Assembly (NCBI GenBank): GCA_027405735.1
Contig: JAPEHQ010000010.1
Span: 1,302,001-1,366,000 of the forward strand
DNA length: 64,000 bases
DNA from: Mucor racemosus
Lineage: Eukaryota; Mucoromycota; Mucoromycetes; Mucorales; Mucoraceae
Direction: 5' to 3'
Part shown: in pieces, positions 12,183 to 22,708 of the stretch
How positions within the stretch are numbered: the stretch's first letter is position 1
Layout: each line of letters starts with the position of its first letter
The notes under the pieces: model-generated
What the model saw: the letters and a program-made list of their open reading frames with translations, nothing else
Databases searched by the model: none
What the model was told of the DNA's origin: nothing
Made by a program: the position numbers and the translations under genes

Positions 12183-13818
12183 CAGTGAGTTCCAAAACCC
12201 TTTCAATGTTTTGAAATTTTGAATGAGACTAGCCATATCTTTCGCAATTTCAATCGGAGATATTTTAAATTTCTATTATAAGTAATGTGAAATATTTCCA
12301 ATAATTTGCAAAAAGTCCGACCTAATTATTTAAAGTTCCGCAAAAAATATGTCAATTCAAAAACGGGTACATCATTGAAAGGGTTTTGGAAGCATAGGAT
12401 AAAAATTACAATTTAGTAGCCCACAGCTTGTACATTAACGCTGGATATCTTATAAAACAGAGAAATATGCGGAAAATATATGAGATGTTTTTCAACTTTT
12501 ACCTTACCTTTTTTACTAGTAGTTTCAAGCAAAATCATCAAGATGAAAACTGTATCAGATGCCAAACGTAATGATGTTATCTCTCTGTTAAATTCAGGCC
12601 ATACCGTTTCGAAAATTGCTCGTCGTGTAGATGTTAGTCAAGCCACAGTACGTCGTATTGGAAAAAAGGCCTGTCCTGACCGAGAAAAACTTAAAGGAGG
12701 CCAACCATCTAAGCTGACTACTGTGGATAAGAGATATTGTGTCCATGAAATCACCAAAGGTGGCTTGGATAATGCGGTACAAGCCAAAAAAGAGTTTCGT
12801 CGTAATCTACACGTTAATGTCAGTGCGAATACTGTACGTAGGACTCTTCCGGATAATGGTTTAGGCGCATTACCTAAGATAAAATAGCCAGAAATTAGTG
12901 ATGAAAATGCGAAGGATCGCCTCCGCTGGTGCAAAAACAAAATTGATTGGACTTTGGAGGACTGGAAACGTGTTATATTTACCGATGAGGCTAGAATTAA
13001 CCGTTTTAACTCTGATGATTGTATTTGGTGCTGGAAAAAAGACGAGGAGATAAAACCTAGGCATACCAAAAAAACAAGAAAGCATAGAGATGATCGCATC
13101 ATGATTTGGAACACTATTTCTTGGTCTGGTGTTGGCTGGTTGTGCAAGATCGAAGGTAATATGAACTCTGAACTATACAAAACTATTGTTGATGACGATT
13201 TGGAGAAATCCATTGACGATATGTGCCAAAAATTGAAGTTACGTCGTAATCAAGTCATTCTTCAGCAAGACAATGATTCCAAACACACCTCGAAGTTAAT
13301 GAAAAAACACTTCGAAACAAAAGAATATAGAGTAATGTCATGACCAGCACAATCCACAGACCTCAATTCCATTGAAAATATGTGTAGGTTATTGAAAATC
13401 CGTTTAAATGAATATGATACACCTCCAGAAGGCATGAATGGCATTTGGAAGAGAACACAAGAGATTTGGTAAGAAAAAATAACAGTTGAGGAATACCAAA
13501 GGGTTATTTCGAGTATGCCTAATCGTTTGAAAGCTTGCATCAAAGCAAAGGGTTACGGCATTGATTATTAACTGCGTTTAAATAAACTCCAATTTTTTTT
13601 TGATAATGCTTCCAAAACCCTTTCAATGATGTACCCGTTTTTGAATTGACATATTTTTTGCGGAACTTTAAATAATTAGGTCGGACTTTTTGCAAATTAT
13701 TGGAAATATTTCACATTACTTATAATAGAAATTTAAAATATCTCCGATTGAAATTGCGAAAGATATGGCTAGTCTCATTCAAAATTTCAAAACATTGAAA
13801 GGGTTTTGGAACTCACTA
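12183..13818 (+). mobile_element. Tc1/mariner-type DNA transposon with 213-bp inverted repeats
   Basis: A 1636-bp element flanked by TA on both sides (12181-12182 and 13819-13820). Terminal inverted repeats are 12183-12395 and 13606-13818; they match over 213 bp except for the outermost base. Each TIR is itself bounded by inverted copies of TTCCAAAACCCTTTCAATG (outer 12190-12208, inner 12373-12391 on the left side), an IR/DR-like layout. The uninterrupted target (GCTTAAATATGAAAAATTG) is present at about 41629-41650 and, reversed, near 38680, which proves the insertion at TA. Confidence 0.95.
12543..13571 (+). pseudogene. Tc1/mariner transposase, three in-frame stops
   Basis: The reading frame starts with an N-terminal helix-turn-helix (SKIARRVDVSQATVRRI) and continues through the DDE catalytic core. 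First D is in IFTDEAR (12975-12995), second D in LQQDNDSKHTS (about 13261-13293), E in DLNSIENM (about 13360-13383). It is interrupted by stops at 12885-12887 (TAG), 13341-13343 (TGA, where the family normally has Trp before PAQS) and 13470-13472 (TAA). The frame stays constant otherwise, so it can be followed from 12543 to 13571. Two of the stops fit simple C:G to T:A changes. The catalytic triad is intact but the product would be truncated. Movement of this copy would have to rely on a transposase supplied elsewhere. Confidence 0.9.
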
Positions 13819-14256
13819 TATGAAAAATTGAAACTTTGAGCCTTAATATCTCTGCAAGAAATTAAGATACCCAAAGACTTTTATATAATAAAACTTACTT
13901 GTTTTAAAATTCTCTTTAACATATCTGAGTTTGAAAAAACTGGGCACCATTTTTTTTTATTTCATTTTTTTGACATTTTCGTAATAGATTCCAAAGTACT
14001 CGTTAAAGTGTGCAGAATTTTTTTACATTCATATCATCAACCTCATTGAGCTCTCTAGGTCCCAATTTAAATTTCTTCAAAATATTGATTTTTCGTGGAG
14101 ATGTCCTCAAAAATGTGTACAAAAGAATATCCTTGGTTTTGCTCAGAAAAAATAATGTGTATATCCTCATTCTAAATTCTGTGTTACGGTCACAGGTTAT
14201 TATAGTAACTTTTAAGATAATAATGAGCCTTTTTTGAGTTGTATTGTAATCCTTAT

Positions 14257-14693
14257 TGTGGATTACATCCATTTAGATCTCCATTTCATCTGGTGTCTAA
14301 CTTGAATTACCGCTGGGATAAATCAGGAATCACTTTGATTTGATATGTCTGATTGATACAGCAAGTAATCTTATAACCGAGATGTGGATCCTAGCAAATT
14401 ATAATTATTGACCTGAATCATAAATACACCATTATTCAATACTACGGCCTGATTTCATTCATGATAAAATCAGGACCTAAAGATATCGGGTAGATTATGG
14501 AAATGGCATGTTCCTATTTGTTCTCATTGATTTATAATATATATTAGAAATTGTGTATAAATAGAAGGACATCTTCCTTTCAAAGAAGAGTCAATTAAGT
14601 TCTACTTGATAATAAAAGCCTAACGTTATCTAGTCGAATTCTTATTGTTTTTTTATATACTTTTTTTCCGTGAATATCTCTACCTGTTCCACA
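14257..14693 (+). repeat. Solo LTR, family D, inserted in repeat R
   Basis: Begins TGTGGATTAC and ends TTCCACA, with a body matching the LTR at 59099-59567 (TGATAATAAAAGCCTAACG, TTATCTAGTCGAATTC, TATCTCTACC). Flanking 5-mers are cttat and cctat (4 of 5). The same R sequence without the insertion is at about 42060-42080, which marks the boundaries. Confidence 0.85.
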
Positions 14694-14825
14694 CCTATTG
14701 TAAAAATGAACTAACTAATCTGGGGTAGCATTCCTTGTATAATTATCACTTTCTACTATCTACGTACATTACTCTTTTGCCGAAACAATATAAGAGTTTA
14801 TGGATACATACAATCTTATTTATAG

Positions 14826-15371
14826 TGTTTAGGACATAGACTATACTGGGTACATGTATTACTAGTAGAAGTGCTCAAAGGATTATGTAGACATTATTCT
14901 TAGCATAGAAGGATGAGTATGAGGTGATAATGATGTATGCCAATTTTATTTCATTTAGTTATGTTACATTTAGTCTATGATGAAATGGTGTAGCCTGAGA
15001 TCCTGAAGTGAGCCAATCATGAACTCGTTCCTGGAAATGGAATTCAACTATTCCATTTGTATCAACATTCACGGTCTAAAGTAAATCAAGCATGAAGATC
15101 CTATATACTTAACTTGGTCGTATCCTACTAAACTTGCTATGGCCAACCTATTATATCATCATGTTGTAATCAACTAGTTCTTCAAGAAGATGAAATCATA
15201 CTTTCATACACTCTGTATTGTAGACTCTATATCCACGCTTCCAAAACATATAATTACCCTGAATCCTGATGTCGTTCGAGATGGATTCGTTATCTTTTAC
15301 CTACAATATACTCAATAAATATATCTAGTTTTAACTTTATTTTCTAGTTATTCATTGTGTATATTTAAACA
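14826..15371 (-). repeat. Solo LTR, family C
   Basis: A 546-bp unit that starts TGTTTAGGAC and ends ATTTAAACA in the + direction. It is the reverse complement of the copy at 54025-54570. Ends show TG...CA with a short TGTTTA/TAAACA inverted repeat. It is flanked by perfect 5-bp duplications TATAG (14821-14825 and 15372-15376). No internal coding DNA is attached. Confidence 0.92.
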
Positions 15372-15376
15372 TATAG

Positions 15377-16430
15377 AAAGAATAATAATAAAGACTAGTA
15401 ACATTTATCATGGAGAACGTCGGATTTATGATTAGAAAAACTAATGGTAAAAGAAAGAACCAAGAGCTTCTAGGTCTTGGTTTAAAAGACTATTTAAAAG
15501 AATTACATTTCAATATGAGTTAGAAATGGAATTGGCTTCAAATTTAGCTGTTTAGTATCCTCGAAAACCGACACAATATAACAATAATAAACAAAACAAC
15601 CATTTCCCAAAAGATCGACATTGTCACACTTGACATCAATCCCTTATGGACAATGCTCTGTATGATTTACCCTTTAAAATATTGAATTGATAACAATGCA
15701 CTCAAAACTAGAAGATTATTAAATATAAATTCATATAAGTTTGATGGTATCCAAGTTCTCCAAATCACTATAAATACCTTCATATTGTACTTTTTCAATT
15801 ATTTTAAATCTTCAGAAAACTTTTGTAATGAAAACTTTAGCTGCTGATTATAATTGTATTTCTACTGCTTTTATTTTTATATTTTTTTATTTTAGTAAAC
15901 AACTTCGTTATTTACTGCAATATCTTTGATAACACGGATCCAATGAAACGACATTTAATTTAGGTATTTTGTGATGGGAATCTAGCTTATTAGTTCACTT
16001 CACTACTACTAAATAATAGAAGCATGATAGCATGATTCAATTATATTCATGTAATATCCATATGATGTTTATTTTTTTTGGTAAATCAATTAATTTATAC
16101 ATAATTTAAGGTTTATGTTGAGCTTCTTGATTTAAATAATCAAGGCGGTATTTTAATGCTTGTTTTTTGACATATTTGTTAATGATTTGCATAGAACAAT
16201 CCTTACTTTGGTCTATAGTGTTTCTTCGATTTATTTTATGAATTGATTTGTTTTATATATTTTTATGCTTCAACTTATTTTATTGTATGTTAAATTATTA
16301 ATAATTTTTGTATTTACTGTTACATTCATGTTATCTCTATCTAGACATTAGAACATAGTTTATGTGAGAGTGAGATAAAATTTAATTTCTTATGTGTGGA
16401 AATAACATCTTAGTTCAGCACAGTATCCAC
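15377..16430. other. AT-rich stretch with possible retroelement relics
   Basis: No intact gene. At 15412-15520 a short frame and at 15545-15660 a Pro/Asn/Lys-rich stretch ending in a Cys-His-containing segment are reminiscent of a decayed gag zinc-knuckle region, but stops interrupt both. This is a weak suggestion only. Confidence 0.25.
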
Positions 16431-16432
16431 AA

Positions 16433-17960
16433 AATAATAGATTCAATTGAAAGTTACTCGAAATTTTTTGTTTTAGCAAAAATTATTGATTTTTGTCAAA
16501 ATAATCAAAATAATAATTCACATTATAGCTTAAAACTTATGATGACTGAGTCCCAAAATTGATTTTTCGAATCAACCAGAAAATGATCTAAAAAATAAAT
16601 TCGTTTAATGTGAAATGTCAAAAGAGTCTATATAAGTAATCTTGCCAGAATATTACACTTTTATTAACAATACATCCTTTGGATGTATTTATATACATTA
16701 ATTATAACCATTACTAGGGTTTTACTATCTAAGAATATGATGTAAGTCAATGATCCGCATTGATTTACTGTAACACTAATTATAAACTGTGACCTTGGAT
16801 GTGAGATCTAGGATGAGTATTGATATAACATAATGCGTCATAAACTGCAAAGCAAGTTGAGCTAGCGGATTAAATAGTCTTTGTAGAGTTTTGGATTCTG
16901 CATCTATCTAAACAAAATTTAGACAAATGTTTCACATTAAATTTTGCTTAAAATGCAATTGAAATTTTGGAATTTTTTTGAAGGTACACATCACTTTTTA
17001 TAAGCATATTTCAAATATAAGTAATTGAAATAATACACAAAAAAAGTATCTATCGATCGAGCTATTGTTGAGCCTTTCATCTGCATTTTTCGTAGAGAAA
17101 ACAAGTTTTTTGTCAGTTTTTTTTTTTCAAATTCAGAATTTGGGATGAGGGCATACAGGGGAAAATTGAAACTAGAAGTGAAAGAATATCTTTGTATGCA
17201 CTTTTGAGGATATCTCCACCAAAAATTAATATTTTGAAAGAAGCTACATTGGGACTGAGAGAACTCAACGAGGTTATTGACATAAATGTAAAAAAAAAGT
17301 TGCTTAATTTAACGAATATTTTGAAACCTACTACAAAAATGTCAAAAAAATTAAAAAAAAAATGCTCAGAAGTTTTTCATATTAAAATATGTAATAGAGC
17401 TTTTCAAAACAAGCAAGTTTTATTATTACAAATTATTAGTATAGCTTAATTTTTTGCAAAGATATCTTCAAGTTGTAAATTTTTAGCGGTGAAATACGTG
17501 TAAAAATCTGAAACATTAGCATTGAAAAATTTATACTAACTGCAAAAAATAGAATATTTCCGGATACTCATTTTTGGATTAAAGTTGAACATCTCAGGCA
17601 CATTGGCATATAATTTTTTCTTTGTGTTATTTAGTCAAAAAAAAAAAGTTGAGCAGAGATAAAAGTAAGACCCAGGTTTCAAGTTGAAAGCATTAAATTT
17701 TACGCGTTTTTGAGTCTTTCATGAGATATGGAATAAATTTAGGAATAGGTAGCATAATGTGACGAATTCATGTATGTTTATTAATAGTGCTTAAGGTATA
17801 TCCTAAAAAGTGTTTAGTGTGAGGTTTATTATAAAAAAAGAGGGCACGCTTCAATTTTAAAAATTGAAAACTACAATAAAATTCAATTTTTTAAATGTAA
17901 ATTTTGCTCGACCAGGTACCTAATACAAAAACAAAATGCAAAATCCATTTAATTTTATAG
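16433..17960 (+). repeat. Repeat R superfamily, diverged copy
   Basis: 16433-17170 aligns with 42690-43180 (for example AATAATCAAAATAATA and AAAATGCAATTGAAATTTTGGA). 17150-17460 aligns with the core block shared by all R copies: GGGATGAGGGCATACAGGGG, then TGAGGATATCTCCACCAAAA, and on to GTAAAAAAAAAG. A frame of 85 codons at 17192-17449 translates the core as ISPPKINILK and RELNEV, matching frames in the other copies. Divergence from copies 1-3 is high, so this is an older insertion. The downstream limit is uncertain. Confidence 0.65.
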
Positions 17961-18379
17961 AGTGTAACTTTTTATGAGTATATCAGAGCGATAATGAAGT
18001 TCGTCAATTATAGAATATAACTCTTATCCAACTAGATGAAGTGAACATATTGTTTTTTATTGATATATTAGAAAGAGCAATCAATGGTCATGAAGTGTAA
18101 CTGTTCAACTTTTACGATGAAAAATTATTCTTATTACTAGAAGATGTCCCGTAAAGGAACAAATTCAATGACAAAGACTACTCTACTACTTACAATGCCC
18201 CGTCCATTTTATATCGTCTGTATGCGACTTATTATTTTGATGTATTAACATTATCATTAGCAAGTAGACCTAGCGACAGTTCCGCCACTAATCTAGCTCA
18301 CAATTAAAGGTTTTTAACCTGAAGCTTTATTAGTACTGGTTTTATACAATCAAAACATCGCAGCATTGTTTTCAGCATG

Positions 18380-19060
18380 AACTTTGATTTGGAAGTGTTT
18401 AGCCATTATCCGGTAGATGGTAGCTTCGTGGCATTGGTTTCTCAATCAGCCGCAAACACTAACCATCTCTGAATGAAGTATTCCTCTCTCGTACTACTTT
18501 GATTACTGCTTTATACATTCTCCTTTTTTACGGATTCATTGCATTATATGTAATAAATTTTATTTATAATGCAATTTCTCTAAAGGACTGGCTAAAGGGC
18601 CAAGCATCTACCAAAAAAAAAAAAAAAAAAAAGAATCGGAATGCCTGATCTGGCCCTGACAGTCGTAAATACCCACTTGCCTTGCCTGAATCAATGATTC
18701 TAACACTCAAATTATTAGCTGAAATAAGACAATCTCTTCACTGACAGAGGTAAGTAATCAATTTTGTGTTCGCGACCTTTCATTAGATCTTGAACGGTAG
18801 AAACCTTATGTTGGCGGCATTATCCAGAATGGAGATGACGGTCTGGCATTTCATACGCATCAAGTGTGCCCACACCGCCGCTGAAAATTGCAGGAGATAG
18901 TTGCTCCGCGTGATAGTTCTCGCAAATACCTCTATTATGTTAACTGCTCCAGTATCGTCCCTCTTTTTCTTCTTGACAGAATTACTGTTTCCTTTTTAGC
19001 AGCCTTTGGCTTAGGCAAGGTTGAGTCAGTGCTCCGACACTGTAGTACATGATTCTAATT
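18380..19060 (-). pseudogene. Relics of Tc1/mariner-like transposase genes
   Basis: Less AT-rich DNA with broken minus-strand frames. One block (about 18840-18800) reads ISILDNAANIR, like the second-Asp motif of DDE transposases, followed in another frame by a segment ending IDYLPLS, where related transposases have YLPPYSP. A second block (about 18450-18380) reads ATIYRIMAKHF, like a transposase helix-turn-helix. Their order is opposite to that of a single gene, so they probably come from two insertions or from a rearranged one. A 20-bp A run lies at about 18613-18632. Confidence 0.35.
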
Positions 19061-19527
19061 TACGGGTATTGAAAATATATTAAGAAGCTTCCCCAAGCGA
19101 GGAGTGAAATCCAAATTAGGGCTTTTGAAACTATTCATTTTCGATGGTTCATCCAATGGTTTTTTTGAATGGGGCAAATACTTATCTCGGTCACACCCAT
19201 TCTTTTTTGTAAAAATGAATGGACCAAGTTTGCCCACCCGTCTGCCTATTTTCAACTCTTAAATTCCAAAAGAATTTGCAGTTATATACACACGCAGAAG
19301 GTTGTGTTTATCGAGGACAAAAACCCCAATATTGTTTCCCCTCCTTTTTGGTTTTCTTATTTGCTTTTTTTACAACATTTGTTCCTTTCTCTCTTTCTCG
19401 TCCTTTCTTTTTTTAATTTCGTCTCCATTTGCATTTTTGATTAAATGTTTGCCACACTTGAATTACCACTCAGAGGTAGATATATAAAGAATACTAGTAG
19501 ATGGATAAGCGAGGTTAATATTTAAAA

Positions 19528-20022
19528 ATGTATTATTTAGATGATAGTAGACATAAGAGATTAAAAGTCGGAAGAGCATGCCATCCATGTAGAATGAAGA
19601 AAATAAAGGTAAATAGCAAAAATAGGTGTTCTTTATAGTGTTTATAAGCTTACATAAAATTAATTTTACAGTGTGATGGAAAGCAACCATGTATGCAGGT
19701 ACTGTTTTTATTTCTTATGTAATTTTAGTGCCATGTATACAAATTCTAACTTTTAAATTTTTATCTTTTTCCCAATTACTAGTGCAAAGGTTAATATTCA
19801 ACAACAACCATAATAGTCTTCTTTATTAACATTTCATTATAGCAAGAAGACGTAAATGTATGTATTTAAAGAACCCAGATGAAACATATATACGATTGGA
19901 TCCAGTAAATGAGTCAACATCCTCATCGTCTTCATCGAAAATCAATAATCTAAACACAGCAGCTATATCAGAATCTTATTTCCAAGATATAGGAGATCAA
20001 GTTCAATTGAAGCAGCAACAGC

Positions 20023-20083
<61 letters not shown>

Positions 20084-22094
20084 GCAGCAGCAGCAACAAC
20101 AACAACATTTAAATGGTACAATATCATCGTCTCGTGATGACAACAACAAGATCTTTGCTCAGGATCAACCAGACAACTTATTTGCTAGCAATTCTCAATC
20201 CAATTCATCTTCAATATCTACTCAACCAACATCTCAACCTGCAACAAGACCAGATAAAATGATTGAACAGTTAACTGATGGTCTAGTTCGTTTAACGTTA
20301 CATCACGATACTTCGAAGCTGGGAAACGAGAACGTCACGCCATGGAGAAGTTATGGTGAATTCGTACGATGGACTCCTGAACCACATTTACCTACATTCT
20401 ATACCGCACCTATTGATATGCCGTCTCGACCTACTCAAGAACACTTGATCAGTGTATTCTTTGATGAATGCCATCATATATTACCTACACTATCAAGATC
20501 AATGTTTTACGATCAACTCAAGATTAAGGGTCCCCTCGTGACACCACTCCTACTCAATATCATTTATGCGCATGCTGCAAAACGGATCAATAATCCTGCT
20601 TTTCGTTCAGAACAAAACAATCCCTCAACACAGGGCGATTTGTTTTATAATCGTGCTAGACGTTTAGTAGATGATTTTTTGGATGTACCTCGTATTAGCA
20701 CCGTTATTGCATTGCTATACATGGCATTGTACGATTGCGATCATATCCCTCAAGGTGGTTCTCGTATAAGATCAAGTCGTGCTTGGATGTATAGTGGCAT
20801 GGCCATTCGCATGTGCTTTGAATTAGGTTTACATACTGCAAATTATAGTAGCCAAATGTCACAATGTGATATAGAATTGCGTAAAAGAGTTTTATGGACA
20901 TGTTTTGTTATGGATAAATTGGAAAGTTGTACAATGGAAAGACCTTGGATGTTAAAGTCAAAGGATATCGCATTGGATTTCCCAACTCCATTGCCTGAAG
21001 ATTCTTTGCAAGAAAGGCTGGTTTTAGAAGGTTTCAATCAGTTATGTCGACTCATGATTTTAATGGAAAAAGTAATTCATTTCTTTACATATGATATGAA
21101 GAATTTAAGTTTATGGACGATCAGTGAAGAAAATCAAATTTTGCAATATTTGGATGCTATTCATCAATGGAGAGATATGTTACCAAATGAATTACAATGG
21201 ACTACACCTGCGAATAACCCCAGCATGCAGCGATTTATGCCCGCCGTACCTTCTTCAGCAGTTGTTGCAAATCTTCATTTAGTTTGTTATGATTTGGAAT
21301 TATCGCTCATCATGTGTTGTCGTTATCAAGACGAACATTTACATCGTGAAAGACGTAGAACACTTGCCAATACAATAACTCAAATCGTCTCGTTAACTGT
21401 TCAGCATCAACATCTCATGTATACCTTCGCAGTATCTACATTTTCGGGTATTTTTGCTGCTTTAACACACGCTGTCGATTTTGACAATCAACGTTTGGAT
21501 GTTTCTGAAGGCGCAAAACTACAATTTAGAAAAAGTTTGGAAGATGTGAGATTGATCGTGGAACGTATTCCAATGCGCGATTTGCGTAATTTTGCTCGTC
21601 TTGTTGATTTGACATTACAACCTAATGCACAAATGATGGGCTCATCCATTTCCATACCTCCAACTTCATATGCTTCTGCTTTCTCTGCGATTAGTGATTT
21701 ATGTCAAAAGGAGAATGGTAGCAACAGTAATAATAATAACATGGAACCTAACGGTGGTATCTATTCACAACAGCAACATCAGCAAGATATACTGGAAAAT
21801 GGATCTGGATATGGATCAGTTTCACCAGAAAGACGTAGATCACCTTTCCCTAATAATCCAATGATATCAGGTCAATTTGCATTTGATGCATGTTATCAGC
21901 AACAAGCTAGTAGTACACCATCGCCATCAGGTAGTGTTTCTGCTGCAGCAGTAGCGGCAGCAGCAGCAGCTGTTGGAGCAGTGGGCACCCCAAGTGCAGC
22001 ATCAGGACCAACTAATAAGAGTATTGAACCAGCAGATTATACGTTCGAGCTGATTTCTGTTGCCGATGAATGGGCAAGATCACTGATATACTAA
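19528..22094 (+). CDS. Zn2Cys6 (zinc binuclear cluster) transcription factor with fungal-specific TF domain
   Basis: Nuclear regulator of 788 aa. Exons: 19528-19608, 19672-19698, a 7-nt micro-exon 19783-19789, and 19843-22094. The six cysteines of the Zn2Cys6 cluster are split over all four exons: Cys18, 21, 28, 34, 37 and 44 with spacing Cx2Cx6Cx5Cx2Cx6C, and the basic stretch RMKKIK between. A Gln tract encoded by CAA/CAG repeats (20011-20106) follows at about residue 95. The middle homology region (about residues 195-480) contains FFDECHHILPTLSRSMF and SSRAWMYSGMAIRMCFELGLH, typical of the fungal_trans domain. The C-terminal part has Asn, Gln and Ala runs (AAAVAAAAAAVGAV). Target genes cannot be told from sequence. 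The start is the first ATG before the cluster. Confidence 0.9.
20011..20106 (+). repeat. CAA/CAG trinucleotide repeat coding for polyglutamine
   Basis: Almost pure CAA repeat with a few CAG codons inside the Zn2Cys6 factor, giving more than 30 consecutive Gln. Such tracts are prone to length change. Confidence 0.95.
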
Positions 22095-22708
22095 ATGTAG
22101 TGTTCTTTTTGCTTTTCTTCTTTTTGTTATAATAATATGTATATTAGATTTCTCTATTCCTCTCTAGTTAATTGTTTCTTTTTCTCTATCCCTCCACCCC
22201 CTATATTCTTACTTTTTTTTCTTTCATTCCTCTTTCAATTTCCATATATTCTTCATACTTTTTTTTTTCTTTATAATATTCCATAACCATGTATTTAGAT
22301 ATAAACAATAATAATAGCAATAATAATAAAAAAAATAATCATTATAACATAATAGATACACTGTACGAGTGATACCATGTGAGAGAGCGTAAAAAGGAGG
22401 TGTATAAAAGCAATGAAGTGTTTACATGCGGATGCATTCATCTGCTCTGCATTAAAGAAAAGAGAAACTAAATCCGATGCAATAAATTATTGTATACAAA
22501 ATGTCACTATTGTCAGCATAGTTTTTTTGCCTTGTAGTACATACAAAAAAGCAGATCTTTTAACATCTTCCCGCCTCCCCTTGAATCTCCTTACAATACA
22601 TGACACATGAATCAAATGACAATATTGAATCAAATAAAAAAGCATCAATTTTCATTTCGATTTCACTTTTTTTATTCCTCTTTTTGCACTTATATATTCC
22701 ATTTTATT

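Larger units (their letters stand above)
11175..14795 (-). repeat. Repeat R, copy 1, interrupted by a Tc1 element and a solo LTR
   Basis: Without its two nested insertions (12183-13818 and 14257-14693) this is about 1.5 kb of DNA that also occurs in both arms of the inverted repeat at 38360-42170. It starts near ACTGTATTAAACAGT at 11175 and contains a short tandem array of the GTTACACTCCATA motif (11366-11470). It also has a reading frame on the minus strand (12087-11785) equivalent to the 113-aa frame of the other copies, here shifted after about residue 57. The flank 14694-14795 again matches 42074-42170, showing that the repeat resumes after the LTR. No known transposase or other protein family was recognised. 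Confidence 0.8.

Noticed and set aside
12480..12542. Upstream start for the Tc1 transposase
   Set aside because: The extra residues are not transposase-like; the ATG at 12543 precedes the helix-turn-helix directly.
22413..22610. Small gene upstream of the phosphoesterase
   Set aside because: Short frame in promoter DNA, no domain or conserved feature.
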